From: Alphaproteobacteria bacterium
Lineage (GTDB): Bacteria; Pseudomonadota; Alphaproteobacteria; Rhizobiales; Rhizobiaceae
DNA: 64,000 bases
Assembly: GCA_024742485.1 (NCBI GenBank)
Contig: JANSYK010000001.1
Coordinates: 1,550,001-1,614,000 of the forward strand
Reading direction: 5' to 3'
Of the stretch, positions 1 to 12,300 are shown piece by piece; the first letter of the stretch is position 1; the number at the start of each line of letters is the position of its first letter. The position numbers and the translations under genes were made by a program. Below the pieces are notes generated by a model that did no database searches, was not told the DNA's origin, and was given only the letters and a program-made list of their open reading frames with translations.

Positions 1-191
1 AGCGTCTCCCGATAATGCAAGCTCATTTGCCCCAGAAACCAGCGGAATTTCTCGCGGCCGATTTCGCGTCCACCCTGATTGATGTCGTGAACGACATCCT
101 CATCAAGCAGGGCAAGGAGCCCATCGGTGTCATTGGCGTTGAAGGCGGCAAGATAGTCGCCGATCAGGTGTCTCGTTTCATGGGGTGACAT
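1..191 (-). CDS. SnoaL-like / ketosteroid isomerase-related protein (C-terminus outside window)
   Basis: The reading frame begins with ATG at 191-189 and runs off the left edge, so only about 63 N-terminal residues are visible. The start, MSPHETRHLIGDYLAAFNAN, followed by a run of acidic and leucine residues and a HDINQGGREIG segment, fits the first helices and strand of the SnoaL/NTF2-like fold used by small isomerases and hydrolases. The start lies inside the end of the GST-like gene upstream (14 bp overlap), so translation is probably coupled. Substrate cannot be told. The family call rests on the N-terminus only. Confidence 0.55.
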   Translation of the reverse strand, partial: MSPHETRHLIGDYLAAFNANDTDGLLALLDEDVVHDINQGGREIGREKFRWFLGQMSLHYRET

Positions 192-861
192 GAGCAACGC
201 CTTTCTTGGGTTCGGCCGCAAAGACGGTGACCGGATCACCGGGCGACCAGGCGGCATATTTGTTCATGACCAGCACAAACCGGTCCGATTGTTCGAATTC
301 TCTCAGCCATCGTCGAACGCCGGACCAGTTCTGCCCATCGAACCAGTCGCGATCCACATTGGCAAATTGTCGAACAAACGGCAGGATCGCCATATCGGCC
401 AGGCTGGCGCGGGCACCGAAAAGCCAGGGTGCGGTAACAAGCCGCCGGTCCAGATCATGCAAAAATCCCGCCGCAGCCTCGCGTTCCGCCAGCGGATCGC
501 AACCGGCATGCCGCACGTGATATTTGTAGCGGTCGAGATGATGCTTGAACGGACCGTCATTGCGATCGATCAGATCAAGTCCGTCATCATGCGGTCCGGT
601 TTCGGGCATCAGCCATCCTTCGGGATCATGGCGGCTCAGCGCCCATACCATGATGTCGAGGCTTTCATCGATGATGGTCGTATCGGAGCCAACCAGTGTC
701 GGCACCGTGGCCGATGGGGACGCTTCGAGGAAGGCCTGCGGCTTGTCGCGCAGGACGACCTCTCGCAAGGCAACGGCCATTCCGCTTGACCACACGGCCA
801 GGCGCGCCCGGATCGCGTAGGGACAACGGCGAAACGAATAGAGGATGGGCAGATCGGACAT
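178..861 (-). CDS. Glutathione S-transferase family protein
   Basis: A 227-residue protein with an N-terminal thioredoxin-like domain (residues 1-75) carrying the redox or glutathione-binding motif RRCPYAIRAR and a VPTLV cis-proline loop followed by IIDES, then an all-helical C-terminal domain. These are GST hallmarks; a Cys-Pro instead of Ser or Tyr resembles the omega/beta-like bacterial members. I chose ATG 861 because MSDLPILYSFRRCPYA is how homologues begin; a GTG at 876 would add five residues and would overlap the stop of the upstream gene as GTGA. It sits second in a three-gene run (YjbQ, GST, SnoaL-like) with overlapping ends. The substrate is unknown. Confidence 0.85.
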   Translation of the reverse strand: MSDLPILYSFRRCPYAIRARLAVWSSGMAVALREVVLRDKPQAFLEASPSATVPTLVGSDTTIIDESLDIMVWALSRHDPEGWLMPETGPHDDGLDLIDRNDGPFKHHLDRYKYHVRHAGCDPLAEREAAAGFLHDLDRRLVTAPWLFGARASLADMAILPFVRQFANVDRDWFDGQNWSGVRRWLREFEQSDRFVLVMNKYAAWSPGDPVTVFAAEPKKGVAHVTP

Positions 862-872
862 TCGCTTGGAGT

Positions 873-1280
873 TCACGTCGACAGGTGGAGCACGATTTCA
901 CGCCGATGCGGGGCGCTGCGATGCTCGAAAAGATAAAGCCCCTGCCAGGTGCCCAGAACCATTGCGCCTTTTGAAACCGGGACCGACAGGCTGACCGCCG
1001 TCAGCGCCGCCTTGATATGCGCCGGCATGTCGTCAGGCCCTTCCATGGTATGGCGCAGCCAGCTCATGTTTTCCGGCACCATCCGCGCAAAAAACTCGTT
1101 GAGATCCAGCTTGACGTCCGAATCGGCATTTTCCTGGATCAGCAATGAGCAGGATGTGTGGCGCACGAAGACCGTCAACAGACCGACATTCACATCGCTG
1201 CCGGCAACGAAACCGGCAGCATCGCGGGTGAACTCGTAGAGCCCCTGCCCGCTGGTCTGAATGGTCACCATCGTCTGCAT
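873..1280 (-). CDS. YjbQ/UPF0047 family protein (secondary thiamine-phosphate synthase enzyme)
   Basis: The 135-residue protein shows the UPF0047 signature: HTSCSLLIQENAD near residue 45, DLNEFFARMVPEN, and a C-terminal GTWQGLYLFEHRSAPHRREI block. The family is a compact trimeric beta fold; some members have weak thiamine-phosphate synthase activity, but the physiological role is not settled. ATG 1280 is chosen because GAGG lies 5 nt upstream and homologues start MQT; a TTG at 1292 gives only a four-residue extension. It is the first gene of the YjbQ-GST-SnoaL run and follows rpoD on the same strand after a hairpin. Confidence 0.9.
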   Translation of the reverse strand: MQTMVTIQTSGQGLYEFTRDAAGFVAGSDVNVGLLTVFVRHTSCSLLIQENADSDVKLDLNEFFARMVPENMSWLRHTMEGPDDMPAHIKAALTAVSLSVPVSKGAMVLGTWQGLYLFEHRSAPHRREIVLHLST

Positions 1281-1302
1281 CGGACCTCGCAAGGCGAGTC
1301 AG

Positions 1303-1321
1303 GGCGGTTCCATGAACCGCC
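1303..1321 (-). terminator. Hairpin downstream of rpoD
   Basis: GGCGGTTC, a three-base loop and GAACCGCC form a perfect 8 bp stem only 9 nt after the rpoD stop. No T-tract follows on the minus strand, so it is either a weak or factor-dependent terminator or an mRNA 3'-end stabiliser between rpoD and the YjbQ gene. Confidence 0.45.
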
Positions 1322-1329
1322 GAAAGGAA

Positions 1330-3360
<2,031 letters not shown>

Positions 3361-3851
3361 ATATCCCGTCGCTTTCCTTACCGTATCAAACCCCGTCCAC
3401 TTCGTCGCCCGTGTGGCGGCGAAGCCTGCCCATCCGAATCGGCTATGAACTGAATAAGGGGTTGATGCTTAATTCCCGATTAACCATGGTAAAATCGCCA
3501 TAGTGGCGTGCCAAGCTGTGCCTGTCGCATCTCCATCGCCCAAATGCGCCGGTGGACAACTTTGCAAATATCTTGACCAAATGAAACGTCTCGCCTGTCA
3601 GGTGATTCCGTCTATTTTCCCGCCCGTCAAGCGTAACCGGCAAAAAAACATGTTTTTTGGTGCAAAAACACAAAAAAACACAGATTCCAGCCGGAGACGA
3701 CACCCAATGGTGTCGCGATGCAGCGTTCAGGGCTTCAAGGCAGTTTCATCTGATTTCAGGAGCAAGCCCGAAGCGCTTGTCCAAATTCTGCCTCGGGAAG
3801 TATTTAGGGGGCATCCGTCACATTGCAAGTCCGTGAAAGGTCGGAAATCGA
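3361..3851. other. Long dnaG-rpoD intergenic region
   Basis: There are 491 bp without a convincing gene. It probably contains the rpoD promoter and leader, but no good -35/-10 pair stands out on the minus strand. It is AT-rich around 3640-3680, with a 16 bp perfect palindrome of six A, CATG and six T at 3643-3658, followed on the plus strand by further A-rich runs. An 86-codon minus-strand frame (3443-3703) lacks a ribosome binding site and any recognisable sequence. Confidence 0.5.
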
Positions 3852-5828
3852 CTATTTCGCCGCAGCACCGCGCACCCGTCCCGACAGCACACCGAAACCC
3901 TCGATCAGGGCGTCCTGGTGCTCCAGTCTTTCGACCTCCAGCTGGATCGATTGCAGCGACCGGATCAGTTGCGGAACCGCCTCATCGTCTCCGGACTCGG
4001 TTGCATCGGCAATATCTTGCTCAAGCTCGGTCTTTTGCAGCCGAAGCACCTGGGTGCGACGGAACAACGAAAGAAGTTGGTGAAAGGCTTCACGTGCATC
4101 TTCAAGGGCAGCCTCCGTCGTCGCCGTCCATTCCCGCGTGTTGCGGATCTGCTGGTCGATCTGCCCGATGAGATCGCCATAGCCGCGCTTGTCAAGCTCG
4201 GAGCGAACGGCATCCCGTTCCATCGTTTCGCTGCTCGCACAGATATCAAGGAGATTAGACAGTACCGCCACCATCTGCGGATGATCGAATTCGATCGCCG
4301 CGACCTCATCGAATTCGGTGATCAGCAATTCAGGATGATTGACCAGAGTCAGCGCCAGCGCGCTTTCCCGCAAAACCGGCAGGGACGACGCACCGCGCAC
4401 CAGCGCCGACCGCGCCAGTTGATGGCTCATCGCGTAGCGGCGGCCGGCCCGTGCATCGCCTGGCCGCTGTCCGCGCCGCGGAGCATCCCTGCGAAACCGG
4501 TCCCCGCCTGAGCCGGTTGCTGATCGCGCATTGCTGCTTTCAAAATAGGCGTGCAGGCGGTCTCGCATATCCTGTACGTAATGGCGCTGAACGGCTTCAT
4601 CGCCGATCGCCGCTGTAATTGTCTTGAATTTCGCCTCAAGTGCAGCGCGTTTTTCCGGCGTGTCGAACACGTCCGCCGACGTTTCCCGCATCCACAACAT
4701 GTCTGCGAGCGGCCGCGCCTTGCCGATCACCGCATCGAAGGCCTGCCGGCCTTCCTCGCGCACCAGATCATCCGGGTCCTTGCCTTGCGGAAGCAGTGCA
4801 AATCGGACCGACTTGCCGGGTTTGAGACCCGACAGGGCGATGTCAGCCGTCCGATTGGCCGCGCGCAGGCCAGCCTCATCGCCGTCGAAGCAGAGGACCG
4901 GCTCGGGCGTCATCCGCCACAGCAACTCAAGCTGGTTTTCCGTCAGGGCCGTTCCGAGCGGCGCAACGGCATTTTCAATACCGGCCTGATAAAGCCCGAT
5001 GACATCCATATAGCCTTCGACCGCAATCACGGTTCCGGCACTGTTTGCGCCTTGTCCGGCCCGCCGCGCCCGACTGAAATTGTAGAGCACCTGTCCCTTG
5101 TGGAACAATTCGGTTTCGTTCGAATTGAGATATTTTGCCGGGCTGTCGGCCGACATCGCCCGGCCACCAAACGCAATCACCTTTTCACGTGAATTGAGGA
5201 TCGGAAACATGATGCGATCCCGAAACCGGTCATAGGACACGGCGATATTGGGACCGTGAACAACCAGGCCGCACGCCTCGATCTGCTGTCTTTCGACGCC
5301 TTTCGACGCAAGGTATTCCTTCAGCACATTGCGCCCGTCCGGTGCGAATCCCAGACGAAACGCTTCAATGGTCTTGCCGGACAGGCCGCGGTCACGCAGA
5401 TAGGCCCGCGCCCTGGCACCTTGCGATGTCTGCAGCTGTTGCTGATAAAATCCGGTTGCCAGTTCCATGACATCCGACAGGCTTGCCCGCACTTTTTCCC
5501 GGCGCGCCGCCTGCGGGTCAGGCGCCGGTACCGAAACGCCGGCGAGATCCGCGATCTGCTCAACGGCTTCGGGAAATGACAGTCCGTCCAGCTCCGTCAG
5601 AAAGCGGAAATGATCCCCGCTGACCCCGCAGCCGAAGCAATGGTAGCGCCCTTTTCGATCCTCGCAGTGAAAGCTCGGCGTCTTTTCGCCGTGAAACGGG
5701 CAACAGGCCCACCAATCACCTCGCGCCGCATTGGTTTTGCGCTTGTCCCAGGTCACGCGTTTGCCGATGACTTCCGAGATCGGAAGCCGGTCGCGCAGAT
5801 TGTCCAGAAATGAAGAATCGAACCGCAT
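3852..5828 (-). CDS. dnaG: DNA primase DnaG
   Basis: A 658-residue primase that makes RNA primers at the replication fork with the DnaB helicase. The N-terminal CHC2 zinc finger is visible as CPFHGEKTPSFHCEDRKGRY and then CFGCG (about residues 42-70). The catalytic TOPRIM domain shows VIAVEGYMDVIGLYQAGIEN and CFDGDEAGLRAANR. The C-terminal third, rich in Glu and Gln helices, corresponds to the helicase-binding domain. The length and ATG 5828 start agree with the family. It is transcribed toward rpoD, with yqeY upstream on the same strand. Confidence 0.98.
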   Translation of the reverse strand: MRFDSSFLDNLRDRLPISEVIGKRVTWDKRKTNAARGDWWACCPFHGEKTPSFHCEDRKGRYHCFGCGVSGDHFRFLTELDGLSFPEAVEQIADLAGVSVPAPDPQAARREKVRASLSDVMELATGFYQQQLQTSQGARARAYLRDRGLSGKTIEAFRLGFAPDGRNVLKEYLASKGVERQQIEACGLVVHGPNIAVSYDRFRDRIMFPILNSREKVIAFGGRAMSADSPAKYLNSNETELFHKGQVLYNFSRARRAGQGANSAGTVIAVEGYMDVIGLYQAGIENAVAPLGTALTENQLELLWRMTPEPVLCFDGDEAGLRAANRTADIALSGLKPGKSVRFALLPQGKDPDDLVREEGRQAFDAVIGKARPLADMLWMRETSADVFDTPEKRAALEAKFKTITAAIGDEAVQRHYVQDMRDRLHAYFESSNARSATGSGGDRFRRDAPRRGQRPGDARAGRRYAMSHQLARSALVRGASSLPVLRESALALTLVNHPELLITEFDEVAAIEFDHPQMVAVLSNLLDICASSETMERDAVRSELDKRGYGDLIGQIDQQIRNTREWTATTEAALEDAREAFHQLLSLFRRTQVLRLQKTELEQDIADATESGDDEAVPQLIRSLQSIQLEVERLEHQDALIEGFGVLSGRVRGAAAK

Positions 5829-6116
5829 GCATGCTCGCTATGGCAAAGGGCGCATTTAGAAATATTGCCCAACTCAATCTATAGGGCTGCCCGGCCAAGG
5901 ACGCCACCGCGTTCACAGGCAATGCACGCTATTCACAGCCCCACCTCTGACAACGGTCAAAGCAATTGCCCATTTGCCGTCGTGACTCGAAACGCTTTTG
6001 CCGCGATGGGCAAAGTCCATGGCGGGAAGACAGCGCGTCACATCCGGCATGATGGATACAGGGGCGATACAAACGGTATTGCCGGCGGCCGCTGATGAAC
6101 ACCGGCAGCCGGCTCG

Positions 6117-6575
6117 TCAATCGTGGTGTAAGAGACCTTTGACCACGCCGGACGCTTTGGAAAAATCCATCTGTCCGGAATATTCGGTTTTCAAGGCGTT
6201 CATGCACTTGCCCATATCCCGCAATCCCTGCGCACCGGTCTCCTGGACCACGCGCTGGCAGGCTTGCTTGACATCCTCATCGGACAATTGCTCGGGCAGA
6301 AAGGACCGAATCACCTGTATTTCCTCACGCTCCTGTTGCGCGAGTTCCAGCCGTGCGGCGTCCTCGTAAATGCGCGCCGATTCTTCACGCTGCTTTATCA
6401 TCTTGCCAAGAATCTGCATGATATCATCGTCGCAGACCGGATCCTTGCCGGCCCCGCGATTGGCGATATCACGATCCTTGACGGCAGCCTGAATCAGCCG
6501 AATCGTCGACAGACGACGGCTATCCTTTGCCTTCAGCGCCTCTTTCAAGGAGGCAGCCAACCTATCACGCATCAT
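6117..6575 (-). CDS. GatB/YqeY domain protein
   Basis: The 152-residue protein is a stand-alone YqeY domain, homologous to the C-terminal tail of GatB that binds tRNA in the amidotransferase. MRDRLAASLKEALKAKDSRR at the N-terminus, the IKQREESARIYEDAARLELA helix, LPEQLSDEDVK, and the ending SGVVKGLL are typical. Two adjacent ATGs (6575, 6572) follow AGGAG at 5 and 8 nt; the upstream 19 codons are unlikely to be translated. It heads the yqeY-dnaG-rpoD group and is divergent from carA, the usual alphaproteobacterial arrangement. Its precise role is not established. Confidence 0.92.
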   Translation of the reverse strand: MMRDRLAASLKEALKAKDSRRLSTIRLIQAAVKDRDIANRGAGKDPVCDDDIMQILGKMIKQREESARIYEDAARLELAQQEREEIQVIRSFLPEQLSDEDVKQACQRVVQETGAQGLRDMGKCMNALKTEYSGQMDFSKASGVVKGLLHHD

Positions 6576-6697
6576 AGCTTCTCCTGCATTTCGCCGCGAA
6601 CCATATTCCGAACGGCTCGCCATTGCAAACAAAACGAAATGACCTAACCTACTGTAAAAATTGCGTTTTTAAATTGTGATCGACGCGGCTCGGCGAA

Positions 6698-6726
6698 TTG
6701 ACGCAGTTGCGGGCCTTGTTTATCTT
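6698..6726 (+). promoter_or_regulatory. Predicted sigma-70 promoter of carA
   Basis: TTGACG at 6698-6703 and TATCTT at 6721-6726 are separated by exactly 17 bp. Transcription would start near 6733, giving a leader of about 140 nt before carA. The leader can form a stem between CCGGGCC at about 6815 and GGGCCGG (one mismatch), but no terminator or known riboswitch is evident. Confidence 0.6.
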
Positions 6727-6873
6727 CCCGCACCTGCATAGACACAATCAAATTGGAGCAAGGCCGCGGGATCACATTACCCAAACGCCTCTGCGCCGTA
6801 ATTTGGGGCGCTGACCGGGCCGTTTCAAGGGCCGGCAAACAACCAGCCCGATGGCCACCGGAAGCAACGGACA

Positions 6874-8076
6874 ATGACCGAAACAACAGCCTGGAAAACA
6901 CATCTGCCGACCGCACTCCTCGTCCTGTCCGACGGGACGATCATCGAGGGGACGGGCCTTGGAGCAATCGGCGCCGTCGAGGCGGAAATCTGCTTCAACA
7001 CGGCGCTGACCGGCTACCAGGAGATATTGACCGATCCATCCTATGCCGGACAGGTTGTGACCTTCACATTTCCCCATATCGGAAATATCGGCGTCAATGA
7101 CGAGGATGTGGAAGGTCTGGATGCCGACGTCCAGAGCGGCGCCATCGGTGCCATTTTCAAGGCGGGCATCACCGATCCATCCAACTATCGGGCGGCGGCC
7201 CATCTGGACAACTGGCTGAAAGCGCGGGGTATCGTGGCGATGTCCGGCATCGACACACGGGCGCTGACCGTCTGGATCCGCGAAAACGGAATGCCCAATG
7301 CAGTTCTTGCCCACAGTCCGGACGGCAAATTTAACATTGACGATCTGAAACGGCGGGCCGCCAACTGGCATGGTCTGGAGGGTCTGGATCTGGCGAAATC
7401 CGCAACGGTGGAAAAATCCGCACCTTGGTCACAAACGCCCTGGGTTTGGGACGAGGGCAACGGTGAACACGCCGCGCGGGACGGCGACATCCACATCGTC
7501 GCCATCGACTTCGGCGTCAAGCGCAACATTCTGCGGCTCTTCGCGGGACTGGGGTGCCAGGTCACGGTCTTGCCCGCCACGTCCAGTGCAGAAGAGATTC
7601 TGGCACACAAACCCGATGGAATTTTTCTGTCCAACGGCCCCGGTGATCCGGCTGCGACCGGCATCTATGCGGTCCCGGCCATCAAGACGTTGCTATCCGG
7701 CGATGTCCCCATATTCGGAATCTGCCTCGGGCACCAGATTCTCGCTCTGGCGCTGGGTGCAACGACGGTCAAAATGCACCAGGGGCACCATGGCGCCAAT
7801 CATCCGGTCAAGGATCACACCACAGGCAAGGTCGAGATCGTATCGATGAATCACGGGTTTGCCGTTGACGGGACAACGCTGCCGCAAGGCGTCAGCGAAA
7901 CCCATGTGTCGCTGTTTGACGGCAGCAATTGCGGTCTGCAGGTCAACGGCCGCCCGGTATTTTCTGTCCAGCACCATCCCGAGGCTTCACCGGGACCACA
8001 GGACTCTCACTATCTCTTTCGGCGCTTCATCAATCTGATCCGCGAGAAACGCGGTGAAGAAGCGCTGGCCGAATAG
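6874..8076 (+). CDS. carA: Carbamoyl-phosphate synthase small (glutaminase) subunit
   Basis: A 400-residue CarA that hydrolyses glutamine and passes ammonia to CarB for carbamoyl phosphate, feeding pyrimidine and arginine synthesis. The N-terminal CPSase_sm domain has LVLSDGTIIEGTGLG and NTALTGYQEILTDPSYAGQ. The C-terminal class I amidotransferase shows the nucleophile elbow FGICLGHQ (Cys near residue 284) and the catalytic pair in QHHPEASPGPQD. All catalytic residues are present. It is divergent from yqeY behind a good sigma-70 promoter. carB is separated from it by a gene on the opposite strand, so the two subunits are transcribed independently. Confidence 0.98.
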   Translation: MTETTAWKTHLPTALLVLSDGTIIEGTGLGAIGAVEAEICFNTALTGYQEILTDPSYAGQVVTFTFPHIGNIGVNDEDVEGLDADVQSGAIGAIFKAGITDPSNYRAAAHLDNWLKARGIVAMSGIDTRALTVWIRENGMPNAVLAHSPDGKFNIDDLKRRAANWHGLEGLDLAKSATVEKSAPWSQTPWVWDEGNGEHAARDGDIHIVAIDFGVKRNILRLFAGLGCQVTVLPATSSAEEILAHKPDGIFLSNGPGDPAATGIYAVPAIKTLLSGDVPIFGICLGHQILALALGATTVKMHQGHHGANHPVKDHTTGKVEIVSMNHGFAVDGTTLPQGVSETHVSLFDGSNCGLQVNGRPVFSVQHHPEASPGPQDSHYLFRRFINLIREKRGEEALAE

Positions 8077-8113
8077 ACCGATTGAAAGAGCCGTCATTGG
8101 CCCCGGCAATGGA

Positions 8114-9049
8114 CTACACCGGATTGTTAAATGTGTCGCACGCTTCGAGACGACCGGTCTCGTAGCCTCTGGTGAACCATGTCTTGCGCTGTTCGGAGGT
8201 GCCGTGGTTGAAGCTGTCCGGCACAACGAAGCCTTGGGTAGCACGCTGCAGCGTGTCATCGCCGATCTGGTTTGCTGCCCGTAGCGCCTCATTCAGATCG
8301 CCGCGTTCCAGCAGTCCCTTCTGCCCGGTGTAGTAGGCCCATATGCCGGCAAAGCAGTCGGCCTGGAGTTCCACTCGAACGGACATCCTGTTTTCTTCAA
8401 CCTTGCCCATTGTTCGCCGCAAGCGATTGAACTCCGGCAGAACGCCGATCAGGTTCTGGACATGGTGCCCGACCTCATGGGCCAGGACATAGGCTTGCGC
8501 GAAGTCTCCTGCCGCGTCAAAGCGCTGGGCCAGTTCATCAAAAAAGCCCAGATCAATGTACACCTTGCGGTCGGACGGGCAATAGAATGGTCCGGACGCC
8601 GAACTGGCCCGGCCGCACGCAGAATCCACGCGGCCCGTGAACAACACCAAAGTGGGCTCCTGGTAGTTTACGCCATTGGATTGAAAGATACCGTTCCAGG
8701 TGTCCTCGGTCTCGGCCAGCACGGTGGCGATGAACTGGGTCATTTCATCGCTTTGTTGTGGCGACAATTGCCGGTTACCTGGCGCCGTGGTTTGCTGGCT
8801 TTGCGTGAGCCCGCCTCCACCGTCGAGCAACAGGGCCGGATCAATGCCGAGCGCCCGCAGAACGAAAAATCCGACGACCAGGATGATGATCATCGTGATT
8901 CCGCCCCCCGTTGCGCGCCGCGCGCCGCCACGCCGGGTCGGCAATCGCAATCGTCCACCGCGGCCGAACGGATTGGCCGATCGCCGCCCGGACGATGCGC
9001 CTCGCCGGTCTTCGATATTGCTGCTCTGGCGTCGCCCCTTCCAGCGCAT
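8114..9049 (-). CDS. YpfJ-family neutral zinc metallopeptidase, membrane-anchored
   Basis: A 311-residue protein of the zinc_peptidase (YpfJ) family. The N-terminus is basic and cytoplasmic (RRGGARR), followed by one hydrophobic anchor, ITMIIILVVGFFVLRALG, so the catalytic domain is probably periplasmic. The zinc site HEVGHH lies in AYVLAHEVGHHVQNLIG, with a downstream glutamate ligand in VELQADCFAGIWAYY, both diagnostic of the family. ATG 9049 follows GGGAG; the in-frame codons upstream to 9253 are arginine-poor and lack homology. The substrate is unknown. The gene sits convergent to carA and divergent from carB. Confidence 0.92.
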   Translation of the reverse strand: MRWKGRRQSSNIEDRRGASSGRRSANPFGRGGRLRLPTRRGGARRATGGGITMIIILVVGFFVLRALGIDPALLLDGGGGLTQSQQTTAPGNRQLSPQQSDEMTQFIATVLAETEDTWNGIFQSNGVNYQEPTLVLFTGRVDSACGRASSASGPFYCPSDRKVYIDLGFFDELAQRFDAAGDFAQAYVLAHEVGHHVQNLIGVLPEFNRLRRTMGKVEENRMSVRVELQADCFAGIWAYYTGQKGLLERGDLNEALRAANQIGDDTLQRATQGFVVPDSFNHGTSEQRKTWFTRGYETGRLEACDTFNNPV

Positions 9050-9190
9050 GGACAGATTCTCCCATCTTGGCCCCGTATGGCGCCTGAACGGACCTTGATA
9101 CACAAGCTCGCCCGACAACGATAGAAAAAAAGAGCGGCGGAAAACAGGCAGCTTTCGCGCCAAATACGGCACAAAAGCAATAAGATATCG

Positions 9191-9209
9191 GCCCGGGAAA
9201 AAACCGGGC
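9191..9209. other. Stem-loop in the ypfJ-like/carB divergent region
   Basis: GCCCGG and CCGGGC form a 6 bp stem around an A-rich 7-nt loop. A second small stem (CTCGTT/AACGAG, 9283-9297) lies nearer carB. Either may be in the carB leader; neither resembles a terminator or a named regulatory RNA. No strong carB promoter could be assigned in the 282 bp interval. Confidence 0.3.
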
Positions 9210-9331
9210 AACACAGGGTTTCCCTGCACAAACCTTTCCCCTATAAGCCCCACTTAGCCCACAATCACAGACCCTGCAGGGGCTCGTTTTCAACGAGGTC
9301 GTTGCGGAGCCTGCCTGCCGGATGATGGAAA

Positions 9332-12300
9332 ATGCCAAAACGCACTGATATCAAATCAATCCTCATCATCGGTGCCGGACCGATCGTGATCGGACAAGCC
9401 TGCGAGTTCGACTATTCGGGGACACAGGCCTGCAAGGCGCTGAAAGAAGAGGGCTACCGCGTTATTCTGGTCAACTCCAATCCGGCCACCATCATGACCG
9501 ATCCCGGACTGGCTGACGCGACCTATGTCGAACCGATTACGCCGGAGGTTGTGGCAAAAATCATCGCCAAGGAACGGCCGGATGCGCTGTTGCCCACCAT
9601 GGGCGGTCAGACAGCGCTGAACACAGCCCTCTCGCTGCGCCGCATGGGTGTGCTCGATCGTTACAATGTGGAAATGATTGGCGCCAAACCCGATGCCATC
9701 GACAAGGCCGAGGACCGGGCCCTGTTTCGCGAAGCGATGGCCAGTATTGACCTCGAGACGCCGCGGTCCATGTTGGCCAATGCCACGGAAGCCAAGGAGC
9801 AGGACCGCAAGGCCCACGAAGCCGAGCGCGCCAAGCTGTCGGCGCAATTTGACGGCGGTGAACTGGATACGGCGCTTGATGCACTGGAAACAGAATGGCA
9901 GCTTGGCGAAACCGACCGAAAGCAACGTTATCTCGGTCATGCACTGGGGGTTGCCGCAAAGGCGCTTGACCATGTCGGTCTGCCGGCCATTATTCGTCCA
10001 TCCTTCACGCTGGGCGGCACCGGCGGCGGGATCGCCTTCAACCGTTCGGAATTCTACGAGATCGTCGAATCGGGACTTGATGCGTCCCCGACAACCGAAG
10101 TGCTGATCGAAGAATCCGTCCTTGGTTGGAAGGAATACGAGATGGAGGTTGTCCGCGACAAGGCCGACAACTGCATCATTATCTGCTCGATTGAAAACGT
10201 CGATCCCATGGGTGTGCACACGGGCGATTCGATCACCGTTGCCCCGGCCCTGACGCTGACCGACAAGGAATATCAGATCATGCGCAACGCCTCGATTGCG
10301 GTGTTGCGGGAAATCGGTGTCGAAACCGGCGGCTCCAATGTCCAGTTCGCCGTCAATCCGGCGGATGGGCGCCTGGTGGTCATTGAAATGAACCCGCGCG
10401 TGTCGCGTTCATCCGCGCTGGCCTCCAAGGCCACCGGGTTTCCGATCGCCAAGGTCGCGGCAAAGCTCGCGGTCGGTTACACGCTGGACGAACTGGACAA
10501 CGACATTACAGGGGGCGCAACACCGGCATCGTTCGAGCCCTCAATCGACTATGTGGTCACCAAGATACCGCGCTTTGCATTCGAGAAGTTTCCCGGAGCC
10601 GCACCGCTCTTGACGACGTCGATGAAATCGGTTGGCGAGGTCATGGCGATCGGACGAACCTTTGCCGAATCGCTGCAAAAGGCATTGCGCGGCCTCGAAA
10701 CCGGTCTGACCGGCCTCGATGAAATCGAGATTGCGGGCATTGGCGAGGGCGACGACAAGAACGCTATTCGCGCCGCTCTGGGCACACCAACACCGGATCG
10801 CCTCCGTGTCGCTGCCCAGGCTCTGCGTCTTGGAACAGATCCGGCCTCCGTCCATGACAGCTGCAAGATCGATCCCTGGTTCATCGACCAGTTGAAGACG
10901 ATCGTCGACATGGAAGAACGCATTCGCTCGATCGGCCTGCCAACTGATCAGGCCAATTTGAGAATGCTCAAATCGATGGGATTTTCCGATGCCCGCCTTG
11001 CATCGCTGACCGGACAGCGCGAGACCGACATTGCGAAATTGCGCAGCGCGCTGGATGTCCATCCGGTCTACAAGCGCATCGACACCTGCGCCGCCGAATT
11101 CGCCTCCCCCACGGCCTATATGTATTCGACCTATGAGGTGCCCTTTGCGGGCGCCCTTCGGTCGGAGGCGGAGGTGTCCGACCGCCAGAAGGTTGTCATT
11201 CTCGGAGGCGGGCCGAACCGGATCGGCCAGGGGATCGAATTCGACTATTGCTGCTGTCACGCCGCTTTTGCGCTCGATGACGCCGGCTATGAATCGATCA
11301 TGATCAACTGCAATCCGGAAACCGTCTCGACCGACTACGACACCTCCGACAGGCTCTATTTCGAACCGCTGACGGCTGAAGATGTGCTGGAGATCCTCAG
11401 GACCGAACAGCAGAGCGGAACCCTGCACGGCGTCATCGTGCAGTTCGGCGGCCAAACACCGCTGAAACTGGCAGAGGCGCTGGAGAAAGCCGGTATCCCG
11501 ATCCTTGGAACCGCCCCCGATGCGATCGACCTTGCGGAAGACCGTGACCGGTTCCAGAAGCTGCTGACGAAACTTGATCTCAGGCAACCCAGAAACGGCA
11601 TCGCCCATTCGGTCGAACAGGCCCGCCTTGTCGCAACGGAATTGGGCTTCCCGCTCGTCGTGCGCCCCTCCTATGTGCTCGGCGGCCGGGCCATGCAGAT
11701 CATCCGGGAGGAAGGCGACCTGTCGAATTATCTGCTCGGAACGGTCCCCGAACTCGTTCCCGAAGAAATCAAGGCACGCTATCCGAATGACAAGACCGGC
11801 CAGATCAACACCTTGCTGGGAACCAATCCCCTGCTTTTCGACAGCTACCTGAGCAACGCGACCGAGGTCGACGTTGACTGCCTGAGCGACGGCAACAGTG
11901 TCTTTGTCTGCGGCATCATGGAACACATCGAGGAGGCCGGGATCCATTCCGGTGACAGCGCCTGTTCCCTGCCGGTCCATTCGCTGAGTGAAGAGACGGT
12001 GGATGAGTTGGAACGTCAGACTCGGGAGCTTGCGCGTGCGCTCAATGTCGGGGGGCTGATGAATGTCCAATACGCCATCAAAAACGGCGATATCTACGTT
12101 CTCGAGGTCAATCCCCGCGCGTCCCGGACTGTGCCTTTTGTGGCCAAGACAGTTGGTGCGCCGATCGCAAAAATCGCGGCGCGGATCATGGCTGGCGAGG
12201 ATCTCGACGCCGCCATCGCCGCCTATGGCGAAAAGCCGGACCCTCGTGCGCTCAATCACATTGCCGTCAAGGAGGCTGTGTTCCCATTTGCCCGATTCCC

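Noticed and set aside
3643-3658. A6-CATG-T6 palindrome as the dnaG terminator
   Set aside because: An A/T-only stem with a CATG centre would be too weak to act as an intrinsic terminator, and it lies about 200 nt beyond dnaG.
3443-3703. 86-codon minus-strand frame in the dnaG-rpoD gap
   Set aside because: No ribosome binding site, atypical composition and no recognisable domain; more likely leader sequence.
10541-12259. 572-codon minus-strand frame inside carB
   Set aside because: Antisense frame produced by the GC-biased codon use of carB; no homology pattern seen.
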